DNA from: Halomonas sp. 1513
GTDB taxonomy: Bacteria; Pseudomonadota; Gammaproteobacteria; Pseudomonadales; Halomonadaceae
Direction of reading: 5' to 3'
Length of the DNA: 64,000 nucleotides
Assembly (NCBI GenBank): GCA_001971685.1
Contig: CP019326.1
Coordinates: forward strand, 2,728,001-2,792,000
A model generated the notes under the pieces. That model was not told the DNA's origin. It ran no database searches and worked only from the letters and a program-made list of their open reading frames with translations. Below are positions 11,799-20,382 of the stretch, in pieces. How positions within the stretch are numbered: position 1 is the first letter of the stretch; each line of letters opens with the position of its first letter. Both the position numbers and the translations under genes were made by a program.

Positions 11799-11874
11799 GC
11801 AAACGGTATCACCGCCGCCGGTGTCCAGCAAGCTGAAGTGCCTGCCAGACAGGCCAAGATGTGGTACCGTTTGC
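11799..11874. promoter_or_regulatory. Spaced inverted repeat in the mreB-gatC divergent promoter region
   Basis: GCAAACGGTA at 11799-11808 recurs as its exact reverse complement TACCGTTTGC at 11865-11874, with 56 bp between the arms. Both lie in the non-coding region between the divergent mreB and gatC starts, so the pair could be two copies of a binding site for one regulator acting on both genes, or overlap the two promoters. I cannot name a regulator that recognises it. Confidence 0.4.
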
Positions 11875-11887
11875 GGCTATTTCAGCG

Positions 11888-11910
11888 CGGATGTCGGCCG
11901 CCGACATCCG
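11888..11910 (+). promoter_or_regulatory. Perfect hairpin in the gatC leader
   Basis: CGGATGTCGG and CCGACATCCG form a perfect 10-bp stem with the 3-nt loop CCG, ending 38 bases before the gatC ATG. No T-run follows, so it is not a plain intrinsic terminator. It could be a leader structure in the gatCAB mRNA or a protein-binding dyad serving mreB or gatC. Confidence 0.5.
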
Positions 11911-11948
11911 TCGCCCCATCGATATCATGCTCAGGGGACGTTTTCACC

Positions 11949-12236
11949 ATGGCGCTTGAACCCTCCGACGTGCAGCGCGCAGCTCATCTGGCGCGACTGG
12001 CCATGAACGATGCCGACGCCGCCGGCTACGTAGACGACCTCGGCCGAATCCTGGCCATGGTCGACCAGTTGCAGGAAGTCGACACCGACGGCGTGGCCCC
12101 GCTCGCCCACCCCCTCGATACCACCCAGCGCCTGCGCGCCGACGAGGTCACCGAGCGCGACCAGCGCGACCATTTCCAGCGCGTCGCGCCGGCCGTCGAG
12201 AACGGCTTGTATCTGGTGCCCCGCGTCGTCGAATGA
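11949..12236 (+). CDS. gatC: Asp/Glu-tRNA amidotransferase subunit GatC
   Basis: A 95-residue subunit C beginning [19 protein letters not shown] and ending with the conserved [20 protein letters not shown]. It stabilises the GatA-GatB pair that converts misacylated Glu-tRNA(Gln) or Asp-tRNA(Asn) to the amide forms. I choose the ATG at 11949, which follows CAGGGGACG. An upstream in-frame start at 11838 would add 37 residues unlike the family. First gene of gatCAB. Confidence 0.95.
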   Translation: MALEPSDVQRAAHLARLAMNDADAAGYVDDLGRILAMVDQLQEVDTDGVAPLAHPLDTTQRLRADEVTERDQRDHFQRVAPAVENGLYLVPRVVE

Positions 12237-12256
12237 ACCCGCTTCAGGATCCTGCC

Positions 12257-13717
12257 ATGCACGACCAGACATTGACCCAGCTCGCCCGCGCCCTGGCCGC
12301 CGGCGAGGTTTCCAGCCGTGAGCTGACGCAAACGCTGCTGGGGCGCATCGACCGCCTCGACGGCCGTCTCAACAGCTTCATCAGCGTTACCCACGAACAG
12401 GCCCTGGCCGCCGCCGATGCCGCCGATGCACTGCGCGCCAAGGGCGAGGCCGGCCCGCTCACCGGCCTGCCGCTGGCGCTCAAGGACATCTTCTGTACCA
12501 ACGGCGTCAAGACCAGCTGCGGCTCGAAGATGCTCGACAACTTCATCGCCCCCTACGATGCGACGGTGGTCGAGAAGCTCAAGGCTGCCGGCACGGTCAG
12601 CCTGGGCAAGACCAACATGGACGAGTTCGCCATGGGCTCGTCGAATGAGAACAGCCACTACGGCCCGGTGAAGAACCCCTGGGACCTAGACGCCGTGCCC
12701 GGCGGCTCCTCCGGCGGCAGCGCCGCGGCGGTGGCCGCGGGTCTGGTACCGGCAGCCATGGGCACCGACACCGGCGGCTCGATTCGCCAACCGGCGGCCT
12801 TCTGCGGCATCACCGGCCTCAAGCCCACCTACGGGCGTGTCTCGCGCTACGGCATCATCGCCTACGCTTCGAGCCTCGACCAGGCCGGGCCCATGGCGCG
12901 CACCGCCGAGGACTGCGCGCTGCTGCTCGGCGCCATCGCCGGCCACGACCTGCGCGACTCCACCAGCGTGGCGCGCGGCGTACCGGACTACCTCGCCGAG
13001 CTCGGCGAATCGCTGTCGGGTCTCAAGATCGGCCTGCCCAAGGAGTATTTCGGCGACGGCCTGGCGCCGGAGGTCGAGCAGGCGGTGCGCGAGGCGATCA
13101 AGGTCTACGAGTCGCTCGGCGCCAGCGTCCATGAGGTCAGCCTGCCGCACACCCACTTCGCGATCCCGGCCTACTACGTGATCGCCCCGGCCGAGGCCTC
13201 CTCGAACCTGTCGCGCTACGACGGCGTGCGCTTCGGCCACCGCTGCGACGCCCCCAGCGACCTGATCGACCTCTACAAGCGCTCGCGGGACGAAGGCTTC
13301 GGCAGCGAGGTCAAGCGGCGCATCCTGATCGGCACCCACACCCTCTCGGAAGGCTTCTTCGACGCCTACTACACCCAGGCGCAGAAAGTCCGCCGGCTGA
13401 TTCGCCAGGACTTCCTCGACGCCTTCGAGGAGGTCGACGTGCTGATGGGTCCGGCCTCGCCGACCCCGGCCTTCGATCTCGGCGCCAACAAGGATCCGGT
13501 GTCGATGTACCTGCAGGACATCTACACCATCGCGGTCAACCTGGCGGGCATTCCCGGTATCAGCGTGCCGGCTGGCGTCGCCGGCCAGCGGCCGATCGGC
13601 CTGCAGATCCTCGGCCCGCACTTCGCCGAATCGCAGCTGCTCAATGTCGCCCACCAGTTCCAGCAGGCCACCGACTGGCACCAGCGCCGCCCCGCCCTTG
13701 CCGAGGAGAGTGCATGA
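12257..13717 (+). CDS. gatA: Asp/Glu-tRNA amidotransferase subunit GatA
   Basis: The 486-residue amidase-signature subunit that releases ammonia from glutamine. The Ser-cisSer-Lys triad is visible: Lys in [13 protein letters not shown], Ser in [13 protein letters not shown] and the nucleophile in [14 protein letters not shown]. Ammonia is channelled to GatB. The ATG at 12257 has AGGAT seven bases upstream. A possible earlier ATG at 12233, which overlaps the gatC stop, lacks a ribosome binding site and would add only eight residues. Confidence 0.96.
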   Translation: MHDQTLTQLARALAAGEVSSRELTQTLLGRIDRLDGRLNSFISVTHEQALAAADAADALRAKGEAGPLTGLPLALKDIFCTNGVKTSCGSKMLDNFIAPYDATVVEKLKAAGTVSLGKTNMDEFAMGSSNENSHYGPVKNPWDLDAVPGGSSGGSAAAVAAGLVPAAMGTDTGGSIRQPAAFCGITGLKPTYGRVSRYGIIAYASSLDQAGPMARTAEDCALLLGAIAGHDLRDSTSVARGVPDYLAELGESLSGLKIGLPKEYFGDGLAPEVEQAVREAIKVYESLGASVHEVSLPHTHFAIPAYYVIAPAEASSNLSRYDGVRFGHRCDAPSDLIDLYKRSRDEGFGSEVKRRILIGTHTLSEGFFDAYYTQAQKVRRLIRQDFLDAFEEVDVLMGPASPTPAFDLGANKDPVSMYLQDIYTIAVNLAGIPGISVPAGVAGQRPIGLQILGPHFAESQLLNVAHQFQQATDWHQRRPALAEESA

Positions 13718-15168
13718 TGCAATGGGAAACCGTGATCGGGCTGGAAGTCCACGTCCAGCTCGCCACCAAGTCGAAGATCTTCTCCGGCGCCTCCACCGCC
13801 TTCGGCGCCGAGCCCAACAGCCAGGCCTGCGCCGTCGATCTCGGCCTGCCCGGGGTGCTGCCGGTGTTGAACGAGCAAGCCGTGGCCATGGCGGTCAGGT
13901 TCGGCCTCGGCATCAACGCCGAGATCCCCGAGGTCTCAGTGTTCGACCGTAAGAACTACTTCTACCCCGACCTGCCCAAGGGCTACCAGACCAGCCAGAT
14001 GTACCACCCCATCGTCGGCGCCGGGGAGGTCGAGATCAGCCTCGAGGATGGCGCCACCAAGCGTATCCGCGTGCACCATGCCCACCTCGAGGAGGACGCC
14101 GGCAAGTCGCTCCACGAGGACTTCCACGGCATGACCGGCATCGATCTCAACCGTGCCGGCACGCCGCTGCTGGAGATCGTCTCCGAGCCCGACATGCGCT
14201 CGGCCAAGGAGGCTGCCGCCTACCTCAAGGCGATTCATGCCATCGTCACCTACCTGGGCATCTCCGACGGCAACATGGCCGAGGGCTCGATGCGCTGCGA
14301 CGTCAACGTCTCGGTGCGTCCCAAGGGCCAGGAGGCCTTCGGTACCCGCGCCGAGGTCAAGAACGTCAACTCCTTTCGCTTCGTCGAACGCGCCATCGCC
14401 TACGAGGTGGAGCGCCAGATCGAGCTGATCGAGGACGGCGGCACGGTGGTACAGGAGACCCGCCTGTACGACCCCGAGGCCGACGAGACCCGCAGCATGC
14501 GCACCAAGGAGGAAGCCAACGACTACCGCTACTTCCCGTGCCCCGACCTGCTGCCGGTGGTGCTCGACCGCGCCTACGTCGACCATCTCAGAAGCACCCT
14601 GCCGGAGCTGCCCGCCGAGAAGCGCGCGCGTTTCGAGGGCGAGCTGGGCCTCTCCGCCTACGACGCCAGCGTGCTGGCCTCGAGCCGCGCCATGGCCGAG
14701 TATTTCGAGGCGGTCAAGGAGGTCTGCGGCGATGCCAAGCAGGCCGCCAACTGGGTGCAGGGCGAACTGTCCGGCGCGCTCAACCGTGAAAATCTCGGCA
14801 TCGAGCAGAGCCCGGTGGCGGCCGAACAGCTCGGCGAGCTGATCGCGCGGGTGCTCGACGACACCATCAACGGCAAGGCCGCCAAGCAGGTCTTCCAGGC
14901 GCTGTGGAACGGCGAGGGCGACAGCGCCGACGCCATCATTGACGCCAAGGGCCTCAAACAGGTCACCGACAGCGGCGCCATCGAGGCGATGATCGACCAG
15001 GTCATCGCCGACAGCCCGGTGCAGGTCGCCCAGTACCGCGACGCCGAACCGGACAAGCGCGGCAAGATGATCGGCTACTTCGTTGGCCAGGTGATGAAGG
15101 CCTCGCGGGGCACCGCCAACCCCCAGCAGGTCAACGCCCTACTAAAAGAAAAACTGGATCAGGCGTGA
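13714..15168 (+). CDS. gatB: Asp/Glu-tRNA amidotransferase subunit GatB
   Basis: The 484-residue tRNA-binding and kinase-like subunit. It opens [20 protein letters not shown], has [17 protein letters not shown] and [14 protein letters not shown] in the catalytic cradle, and ends with the helical YqeY-like tail domain. The start overlaps the gatA stop (ATGATG following GAGGAGAG), so the genes are translationally coupled. With gatC and gatA it completes the transamidation pathway; whether it serves Gln, Asn or both depends on synthetases outside this window. Confidence 0.97.
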   Translation: MMQWETVIGLEVHVQLATKSKIFSGASTAFGAEPNSQACAVDLGLPGVLPVLNEQAVAMAVRFGLGINAEIPEVSVFDRKNYFYPDLPKGYQTSQMYHPIVGAGEVEISLEDGATKRIRVHHAHLEEDAGKSLHEDFHGMTGIDLNRAGTPLLEIVSEPDMRSAKEAAAYLKAIHAIVTYLGISDGNMAEGSMRCDVNVSVRPKGQEAFGTRAEVKNVNSFRFVERAIAYEVERQIELIEDGGTVVQETRLYDPEADETRSMRTKEEANDYRYFPCPDLLPVVLDRAYVDHLRSTLPELPAEKRARFEGELGLSAYDASVLASSRAMAEYFEAVKEVCGDAKQAANWVQGELSGALNRENLGIEQSPVAAEQLGELIARVLDDTINGKAAKQVFQALWNGEGDSADAIIDAKGLKQVTDSGAIEAMIDQVIADSPVQVAQYRDAEPDKRGKMIGYFVGQVMKASRGTANPQQVNALLKEKLDQA

Positions 15169-15175
15169 TCCATGC

Positions 15176-15198
15176 GCGGCCGGCGCCACGCCGGCCGC
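15176..15198 (+). terminator. GC-rich hairpin after gatCAB
   Basis: GCGGCCGGCG and CGCCGGCCGC form a perfect 10-bp stem with a 3-nt loop, eight bases after the gatB stop. Only CTTATC follows, so there is no real T-tract. It probably ends or pauses gatCAB transcription just before puuR, though weakly. Confidence 0.6.
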
Positions 15199-15215
15199 CT
15201 TATCAGGAGATTGTC

Positions 15216-15767
15216 ATGTCAGACGATGTCGGAGGGCGCCTGCGCGCACTGCGTACCCTGCGTGGGATATCTCAGCGCGAGCTTGCCAAGCGCTGCGGCG
15301 TGACCCATTCGAGTCTGTCACTGATCGAGCAGGGCAAGGTCAGCCCTTCGGTGAGCTCGCTGAAGAAGGTCCTCGACGCCATTCCGATCAGCGTCGGCGA
15401 CTTCTTCACCATGGACCTCGAGAGCCGCGACCAGGTGTTCTATTCGGCGGATGAACTCACCGACATGGGCAGCGGCGACGTGATCTTCAAGCTGGTCGGT
15501 GCCAACCGTGCCAGCCGCGCGCTGTCGTTCATGATCGAGACCTATCCCGCCGGCAGTGATACCGGCCGTGAAATGATCGCCCACCAGGGCGAAGAAGCGG
15601 GGGTGGTACTGGAGGGCGAAATCGAGATCACCGTGGGCGGCGAGAGCCGCGTGCTCGGCGCCGGCGAGGCCTACTACTTCGACACCAACGTCCCCCACCG
15701 CTTCCGCAATCCCGGCGACGTGGCCTGCAAGCTGGTCAGCTGCTGCACGCCTGCCAAGACGTTCTGA
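15216..15767 (+). CDS. puuR: PuuR-like HTH/cupin repressor
   Basis: A 183-residue regulator with a Cro/CI helix-turn-helix (residues about 8-62, GISQRELAKRCGVTHSSLSL) and a C-terminal cupin (residues about 110-180, HQGEEAGVVLEGEIEITVGG). The domain order, length and the KVSPSVSSLKKVL and HQGEE segments match E. coli PuuR, the putrescine-responsive repressor of puu genes. The ATG at 15216 has AGGAG at the right distance; an earlier start at 15165 would lie inside the gatB end. The nearest puu genes begin about 7 kb downstream (22.7-37 kb), so regulator and targets are separated by the signalling island. Confidence 0.85.
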   Translation: MSDDVGGRLRALRTLRGISQRELAKRCGVTHSSLSLIEQGKVSPSVSSLKKVLDAIPISVGDFFTMDLESRDQVFYSADELTDMGSGDVIFKLVGANRASRALSFMIETYPAGSDTGREMIAHQGEEAGVVLEGEIEITVGGESRVLGAGEAYYFDTNVPHRFRNPGDVACKLVSCCTPAKTF

Positions 15768-15788
15768 TCCTGCGCCCAGCCTTGCCTA

Positions 15789-16469
15789 TCAGGGAAGATC
15801 GGTAGTTTGCGGCTGCGAAATCAAGCCAAGCCTGATGGCTTCATGAACCAAGCCGGCCGTATGCCCGACCCCAAGGCGCCGCATGATATGGGCGCGGTGC
15901 GTCTCGATGGTCTTGACACTTACATTGAGCTGATCGGCAATCGCCTTGTTGCGAAAACCCGTTGCTACCAGCCTCAGCACCTCGCTTTGTCGTGGCGTCA
16001 AGGGGGTTTCCTGCCGGGAGCCTTCGCCGACCACCGAGGCAGCATTGATGAATTGCTCCGGCTCCATGGCCGTGAGCACGAAGCGCTCTCCCTGTACGGC
16101 TTTATGGATGGCCGTTTCCAGATCATGGACATCCGCATTTTTGTGCAGGAAACCACAGACACCCTCCCGAAAGAGGCGACGAATATAGGTATCACTGGAA
16201 TAGGCGGAGAGCACCACCACCTGGAGTCCAGGGTGAACCTCCCTAAGTCGAGTCAGAGATTCGAGCTCCTTGCTCGAGGCAATCGCCGCATCCACCAGCG
16301 CCACATCGGCCTCCCGACATGCGAGGACGGCGAGGAGCTCATGCGCCGACCCTGCCTCGGCAACCACCGCCATGTTGTCGAAGGTCTCGATGAGGCAGCG
16401 GATCGCGGATCGCACCAGCCGGTGCTCATCGACGAGCAGAACCCGGATATTGTCGGTTGGATATTTCAT
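15789..16469 (-). CDS. NarL/FixJ-type response regulator
   Basis: A 226-residue two-domain regulator. The receiver (about residues 8-125) keeps the acidic dyad in VLLVDEHRLV, the phospho-acceptor Asp in DVALVDAAI, and a Ser/Lys switch in VVLSAYSSD and GFLHKNAD. The C-terminal LuxR helix-turn-helix reads LTPRQSEVLRLVATGFRNKA. Target genes are unknown and no histidine kinase is nearby. I place the start at the ATG at 16469; an alternative TTG one codon upstream changes little. It is downstream of a second receiver gene on the same strand. Confidence 0.88.
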   Translation of the reverse strand: MKYPTDNIRVLLVDEHRLVRSAIRCLIETFDNMAVVAEAGSAHELLAVLACREADVALVDAAIASSKELESLTRLREVHPGLQVVVLSAYSSDTYIRRLFREGVCGFLHKNADVHDLETAIHKAVQGERFVLTAMEPEQFINAASVVGEGSRQETPLTPRQSEVLRLVATGFRNKAIADQLNVSVKTIETHRAHIMRRLGVGHTAGLVHEAIRLGLISQPQTTDLP

Positions 16470-16519
16470 CAATATATGCCATGTCCCTTGGCACGGAGAG
16501 ACTCGAGAAGAGCAAGGAA

Positions 16520-16537
16520 CCTCGCGATAGCGCGAGG
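16520..16537 (-). promoter_or_regulatory. Small hairpin between the two response-regulator genes
   Basis: CCTCGCG and CGCGAGG form a 7-bp stem with the loop ATAG, in the 163-bp gap upstream of the regulator starting at 16469. No T-tract follows in the direction of transcription. It could be an attenuator, an mRNA-processing hairpin or an operator. An AT-rich near-palindrome (GTATAATATTAGTATAC) at about 16604-16620 lies upstream of it and may hold the promoter. Confidence 0.35.
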
Positions 16538-16632
16538 TAAACCGTAATAGGAAAGTGCATCGGAAACGCTCACCACATCAACCCCGCACGGTAGCGCACA
16601 AGGTATAATATTAGTATACGCAAAAACCCTGA

Positions 16633-17190
16633 TCATGCCTCCTCTCTCAATATGCCCTGCCGCAAAGCGGAATCGATGATGGCCTCGATCTGATCAAGAC
16701 CTTGTGAAGGGCCGACATCCAGCTCCGTCCGCGTCGAGACATGCTCCGAGAAGAACCCCAAACCCAGCTGCTTGATAATCGTTGGACAAAGAAACGTCTT
16801 TCCCGTTGCAGCGGCACGCAGGGCTATCTCGAGCTCGGCAGCACCTGCGTCCTGCAGCAGAAAGCCACTGGCACCCGATGCCAGAGCTCGCCTGATATCG
16901 CTGACCCCATGACTAACTGACAGGATCACAACGCGTGTGGTTGCACCACCTTCCTGCAAACGCCGATGTACGTCGAAACATGCCTCTCCAGGCAAGAGCG
17001 CATCGATCAAGGCAACATCGACGCGCTCTTGCCGGGCAATCTCCCCCAAGCCGTGCAGATGCCCGATACTGGCGACCACCTCGACACCCGTGAAGCGCTC
17101 GAGCATCAGGCAGAGCCCCTCGCGGATGATGCCACTGCAATTGACAACCAAGACCCTGATCGATGTCTCGGAACGCTTGTATGGCGTCAT
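16633..17190 (-). CDS. Stand-alone degenerate receiver protein (NarL-like, no DNA-binding domain)
   Basis: A 185-residue protein whose first about 130 residues follow the NarL receiver fold (DVALIDALLPG with the phospho-acceptor Asp; VVILSVSHGVSD; ASGFLLQDAGAAELEIALRA). The usual acidic dyad is replaced by VLVVNCSGII, so Mg2+ binding and phosphorylation are doubtful. After the receiver there is no LuxR helix-turn-helix, only about 45 helical residues ending in IDSALRQGILREEA. It may be a pseudo-receiver adaptor or a decayed response regulator. It sits upstream of an intact response regulator and divergent from the EAL/GGDEF genes, so a link to c-di-GMP signalling is plausible but unproven. 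Confidence 0.75.
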   Translation of the reverse strand: MTPYKRSETSIRVLVVNCSGIIREGLCLMLERFTGVEVVASIGHLHGLGEIARQERVDVALIDALLPGEACFDVHRRLQEGGATTRVVILSVSHGVSDIRRALASGASGFLLQDAGAAELEIALRAAATGKTFLCPTIIKQLGLGFFSEHVSTRTELDVGPSQGLDQIEAIIDSALRQGILREEA

Positions 17191-17573
17191 TTCCCACGCT
17201 CCTACGCTGATACCTGTGTCGCGTCCTGCCGAATTCGAGCACCGCCGGTCAATGCCGGGCAGGCGGCTATCGCTACCAGCTTCACGATGACGCGCACCGA
17301 AGCTAACACCAGGCTATCCATGACCATCACGGCGGACCTGGATACATAAAAACACGTATGCCAAGTATAAATCATCAGCAATAATACGTAGAATTACTCT
17401 CATGCATAGCCTCGGACTCCATCAACGCTTTCTTAATCGATCACAACCCGTATACGCTGGCCTCCATTTCTCTAAAAAACCTTTAACATCAATATATTGC
17501 AATGTAACCACCTGCCAAATGGTTGAATGACAACCCAGTCACGCTCCATTGATTTTTACTGCAGGAGAATCCC
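17191..17573. other. AT-rich divergent intergenic region of the signalling island
   Basis: About 380 bp without a gene. From about 17340 to 17530 it is clearly AT-richer than the rest of the window (for example AATATATTGCAATG near 17490). It must carry the promoters for the receiver gene on the minus strand and the GAF-EAL gene on the plus strand. I see no sigma-70 pair strong enough to mark. CAGGAGAATCCC immediately before 17574 is a good ribosome binding site. Confidence 0.6.
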
Positions 17574-19403
17574 ATGGATGACATGCAGCCTCGCAGTACG
17601 CGCCACACCGACGAGCACGCACGGCTTACTGAACTCCGCGCCCTCGGCATCCTGGACACCCCGCCGGAAGAACGTTTTGACCGCTACACCCGCCTGGTTT
17701 CACAGATATTCAATGCTCCTATCACATTGATTTCCCTGGTCGATGAGAATCGGCAGTGGTTCAAGTCATCAGTGGGCGCGGATGCCTGTGAAACGTCACG
17801 CGAGCTCTCATTCTGCGTCCACGCCATTCAACAGGACTATCTGGAAATTCCTGACGCCTTGGATGACGACTTCTTCCGTACCCACCAGGCGGTGGTGTCA
17901 CCCCCCTATATCCGCTTCTACGCTGGCGTCGTCCTGCACGGCCCGAACGGCCAGGCTGTTGGGACCCTGTGCATCAGCGACACTAAACCTCGAGAGATCA
18001 CCCCTGTGGAGCGATCCTGGCTCAGGACCTTCGGCAAGGTCGTCGAGGAACAGATCCATCTCTATGCCGAATTGGTCAAGGCCCGCCGCCAGGTGAGCCG
18101 AGTGACGCAGCGCGACACTCGAACAGGACTCCCCGACGAGATCCTGTTCGGGGACACCCTGAATAACCTGATTCGCCTTGCCGACACGGAAACTTTCAAT
18201 CTAGCGGTCCTACATCTGCGCGTGAACAATCTCGACGAGATTAGTCGCATTCACGGTCGAAGCAACCGGGATGCCGTGCTGAAATGCCTGGCGGATCGAT
18301 TGACAGCACCCGACATCAATATACTGGCGGCGGGCCACTTGGACCGAGATCGCTTCGGTGCGGTGATCTCCCTTTTCTCCGTGCGCGATATGTTCGGCAT
18401 GATAGTGCCCATCGTGAACAGGTTGACCATGGCCATCGAACTGGAGGGCCATACATTACTGCCGGACATCGATGTTGGCATCAGTGTCTCCCCCGCTGAC
18501 GGCACCAGCCCCGATGAACTCCTGGAGCGCGCCCGAACTGCCCTCAAGGGCCCCAGAACTCCTGAAGGCATGCATGTCTTCACCCAGGAGACCGAGGCCA
18601 GTGCCGTACGTCGGCACTGGATAGAACAACGACTGGAACCGGCCCTGCGCAACGACATGCTGGTCCAACACTACCAGCCCATCGTCCTCGCTGACGGCAG
18701 TGGCGTGCTCGGTTTCGAAGCCCTGGCTCGCTGGCAGGACGAGAAGCTGGGCCACGTAAGCCCCGGTGAATTCGTGCCAATAGCTGAAAAGAATCCGCGG
18801 CTGTCACGGCTACTGACGGACTGGTCACTCAGGGTAGTCTGCGAAAAAGCGATGGAGTGGCCCCTCAAGGAAGGCGATCCTCCACTGCGAATGGCGATCA
18901 ACATCCCCGCCAATCAGTTTTATCAGGCGAGTTTTGTCGACCATATTCTCCAGGTACTTAAGGAGTACAATATAGCGCCGGAACGGCTGGCACTAGAACT
19001 GACCGAGGAAAGCCTGCTCACCGATATAGACCAGGCGGTGCAAACCATGCGTAGGCTAAGAGATAAGAATATTGCCATCGCCCTGGATGATTTTGGCACC
19101 GGTTATTCCTCCTTGAATTATCTCAAACGCCTCCCCATTGACGCACTCAAGATCGACAAGAGCTTCATCGATGAACTCCCCAATGATCGCAGGGCCGTCG
19201 ATTTGGTCAAGGGCATCATCGGTATTGCCCGCGGCCTTGGCATGAGAGTCATCGGCGAAGGCGTGGAATCCCAGGCACAGCACAGCCTGCTTCAAGAACT
19301 GGGCTGTGATGCCCTGCAGGGCTACCTGTTCAGCCGTCCCGTCGTTGCTGACAAGGCGCTGGCTTTCGTAGAGTCCTGGCCTGGACGCGAAAGAGCTTGG
19401 TAA
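17574..19403 (+). CDS. GAF / degenerate GGDEF / EAL protein, probable c-di-GMP phosphodiesterase
   Basis: A 609-residue cytosolic signalling protein. Residues about 25-165 form a GAF sensor (LVSQIFNAPITLISLVDENR, SFCVHAI). Residues about 175-335 form a GGDEF-like domain whose signature is GHLDRDRFGAV, so it should not synthesise c-di-GMP. Residues about 350-600 form an EAL domain with the metal and catalytic motifs intact: GFEALARW, LALELTEESL, LDDFGTGYSS, DALKIDKSFI, GEGVES and LQGYLFSRP. Expected role: hydrolysis of c-di-GMP under control of the GAF ligand. It lies four bases upstream of an active-looking diguanylate cyclase. Confidence 0.9.
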   Translation: MDDMQPRSTRHTDEHARLTELRALGILDTPPEERFDRYTRLVSQIFNAPITLISLVDENRQWFKSSVGADACETSRELSFCVHAIQQDYLEIPDALDDDFFRTHQAVVSPPYIRFYAGVVLHGPNGQAVGTLCISDTKPREITPVERSWLRTFGKVVEEQIHLYAELVKARRQVSRVTQRDTRTGLPDEILFGDTLNNLIRLADTETFNLAVLHLRVNNLDEISRIHGRSNRDAVLKCLADRLTAPDINILAAGHLDRDRFGAVISLFSVRDMFGMIVPIVNRLTMAIELEGHTLLPDIDVGISVSPADGTSPDELLERARTALKGPRTPEGMHVFTQETEASAVRRHWIEQRLEPALRNDMLVQHYQPIVLADGSGVLGFEALARWQDEKLGHVSPGEFVPIAEKNPRLSRLLTDWSLRVVCEKAMEWPLKEGDPPLRMAINIPANQFYQASFVDHILQVLKEYNIAPERLALELTEESLLTDIDQAVQTMRRLRDKNIAIALDDFGTGYSSLNYLKRLPIDALKIDKSFIDELPNDRRAVDLVKGIIGIARGLGMRVIGEGVESQAQHSLLQELGCDALQGYLFSRPVVADKALAFVESWPGRERAW

Positions 19404-19407
19404 TAGC

Positions 19408-20382
19408 ATGCCTTACACGCCATCTAACTCAATGCCCCGAAACGATAGCGCCATGGTTAGCGAGATCTCTAACGCACCATCCACCCTAGAAGAGTGGCAG
19501 GCTCTTGCATGTACCCTGCAGAGAGTACAAAGGGTCGGTAGGCTCGGGTATTGGAAACTGACCATGTCAACAGGCGCCGTCTACTGGTCCGATATGGTGT
19601 ATGACATCTTTGGTGTCGATAGCGCTGCCTTTACTCCTGACTGTCCGGCCTTCCTTAGGATGGTTTATCCGCAGGATCGGGCCAAGGTAGAGAAAAAGCT
19701 CGCGCAACTGCGAGGTCGCGGGCACTACGAGATCACCTATCGAATCACCCTCCCAAGCGGCGAGATTCGCTGGCTACATGAAATCGCCGACAATACCGCT
19801 CCCGACGCCCCAGACACTTTGATGGGCACGGTTAGAGACATCACTGTTTTCAAAGAACTTGAGCTAAAACTGCGAAAGCAGACCATCACAGACCATCTGA
19901 CGGGGCTATTCAACCGGCGTTATTTCATGAAGCGCCTCACACAAGCCTTCGCCCTTTATCAGCGAAATGGCCAACGGGCTGCTGTCATGCTGCTGGACAT
20001 TGACCACTTCAAAGCGGTCAATGATACCTATGGCCATGCCATGGGTGATCAGGTGTTGGTTCGTGTCGCGGATCTGTTCAAGGAAAGGTTCAGGAAATCC
20101 GATGTGGTTGGACGCTTGGGAGGCGAAGAGTTCGCAGTATTGTTGCTCGACAGCTGCCTTGAGCATGCCGCCGGAGTGGCGGAAGAGATCAGAGGGGCAC
20201 TGGCAGGAATGGAATTCCACGCGAATGTCGACGCAACGTTCCGAATATCCGTCACCTGTGGCCTTGCCGGATTCGCCGAGGATGATGCATCAGAGGACAG
20301 TATCCTCAAGCGCGCCGATGATTCCCTGTATCTTGGCAAGCAGTCTGGACGCAACCAGGTCGTAGTGGAACGCTACTACTAA
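19408..20382 (+). CDS. PAS-GGDEF diguanylate cyclase
   Basis: A 324-residue protein with a PAS/PAC sensor (about residues 40-150: GYWKLTMSTGAVYWSD, IRWLHEIADN, GTVRDITVFKELE) and a GGDEF domain (about 155-320). The active site RLGGEEFAVLLL is intact, DIDHFKAVNDTYGHAMGD is present, and the RKSD inhibitory I-site sits five residues before GGEEF. It should make c-di-GMP with product inhibition. The ATG at 19408 follows the EAL gene stop by four bases without a clear ribosome binding site, which suggests translational coupling. The two neighbours would push c-di-GMP in opposite directions. Confidence 0.92.
   Translation: MPYTPSNSMPRNDSAMVSEISNAPSTLEEWQALACTLQRVQRVGRLGYWKLTMSTGAVYWSDMVYDIFGVDSAAFTPDCPAFLRMVYPQDRAKVEKKLAQLRGRGHYEITYRITLPSGEIRWLHEIADNTAPDAPDTLMGTVRDITVFKELELKLRKQTITDHLTGLFNRRYFMKRLTQAFALYQRNGQRAAVMLLDIDHFKAVNDTYGHAMGDQVLVRVADLFKERFRKSDVVGRLGGEEFAVLLLDSCLEHAAGVAEEIRGALAGMEFHANVDATFRISVTCGLAGFAEDDASEDSILKRADDSLYLGKQSGRNQVVVERYY

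Noticed and set aside
11888..11910. T-box or other tRNA-sensing riboswitch ahead of gatCAB
   Set aside because: The hairpin is too short, lacks the T-box consensus and specifier structure, and T-boxes are not expected in this lineage.
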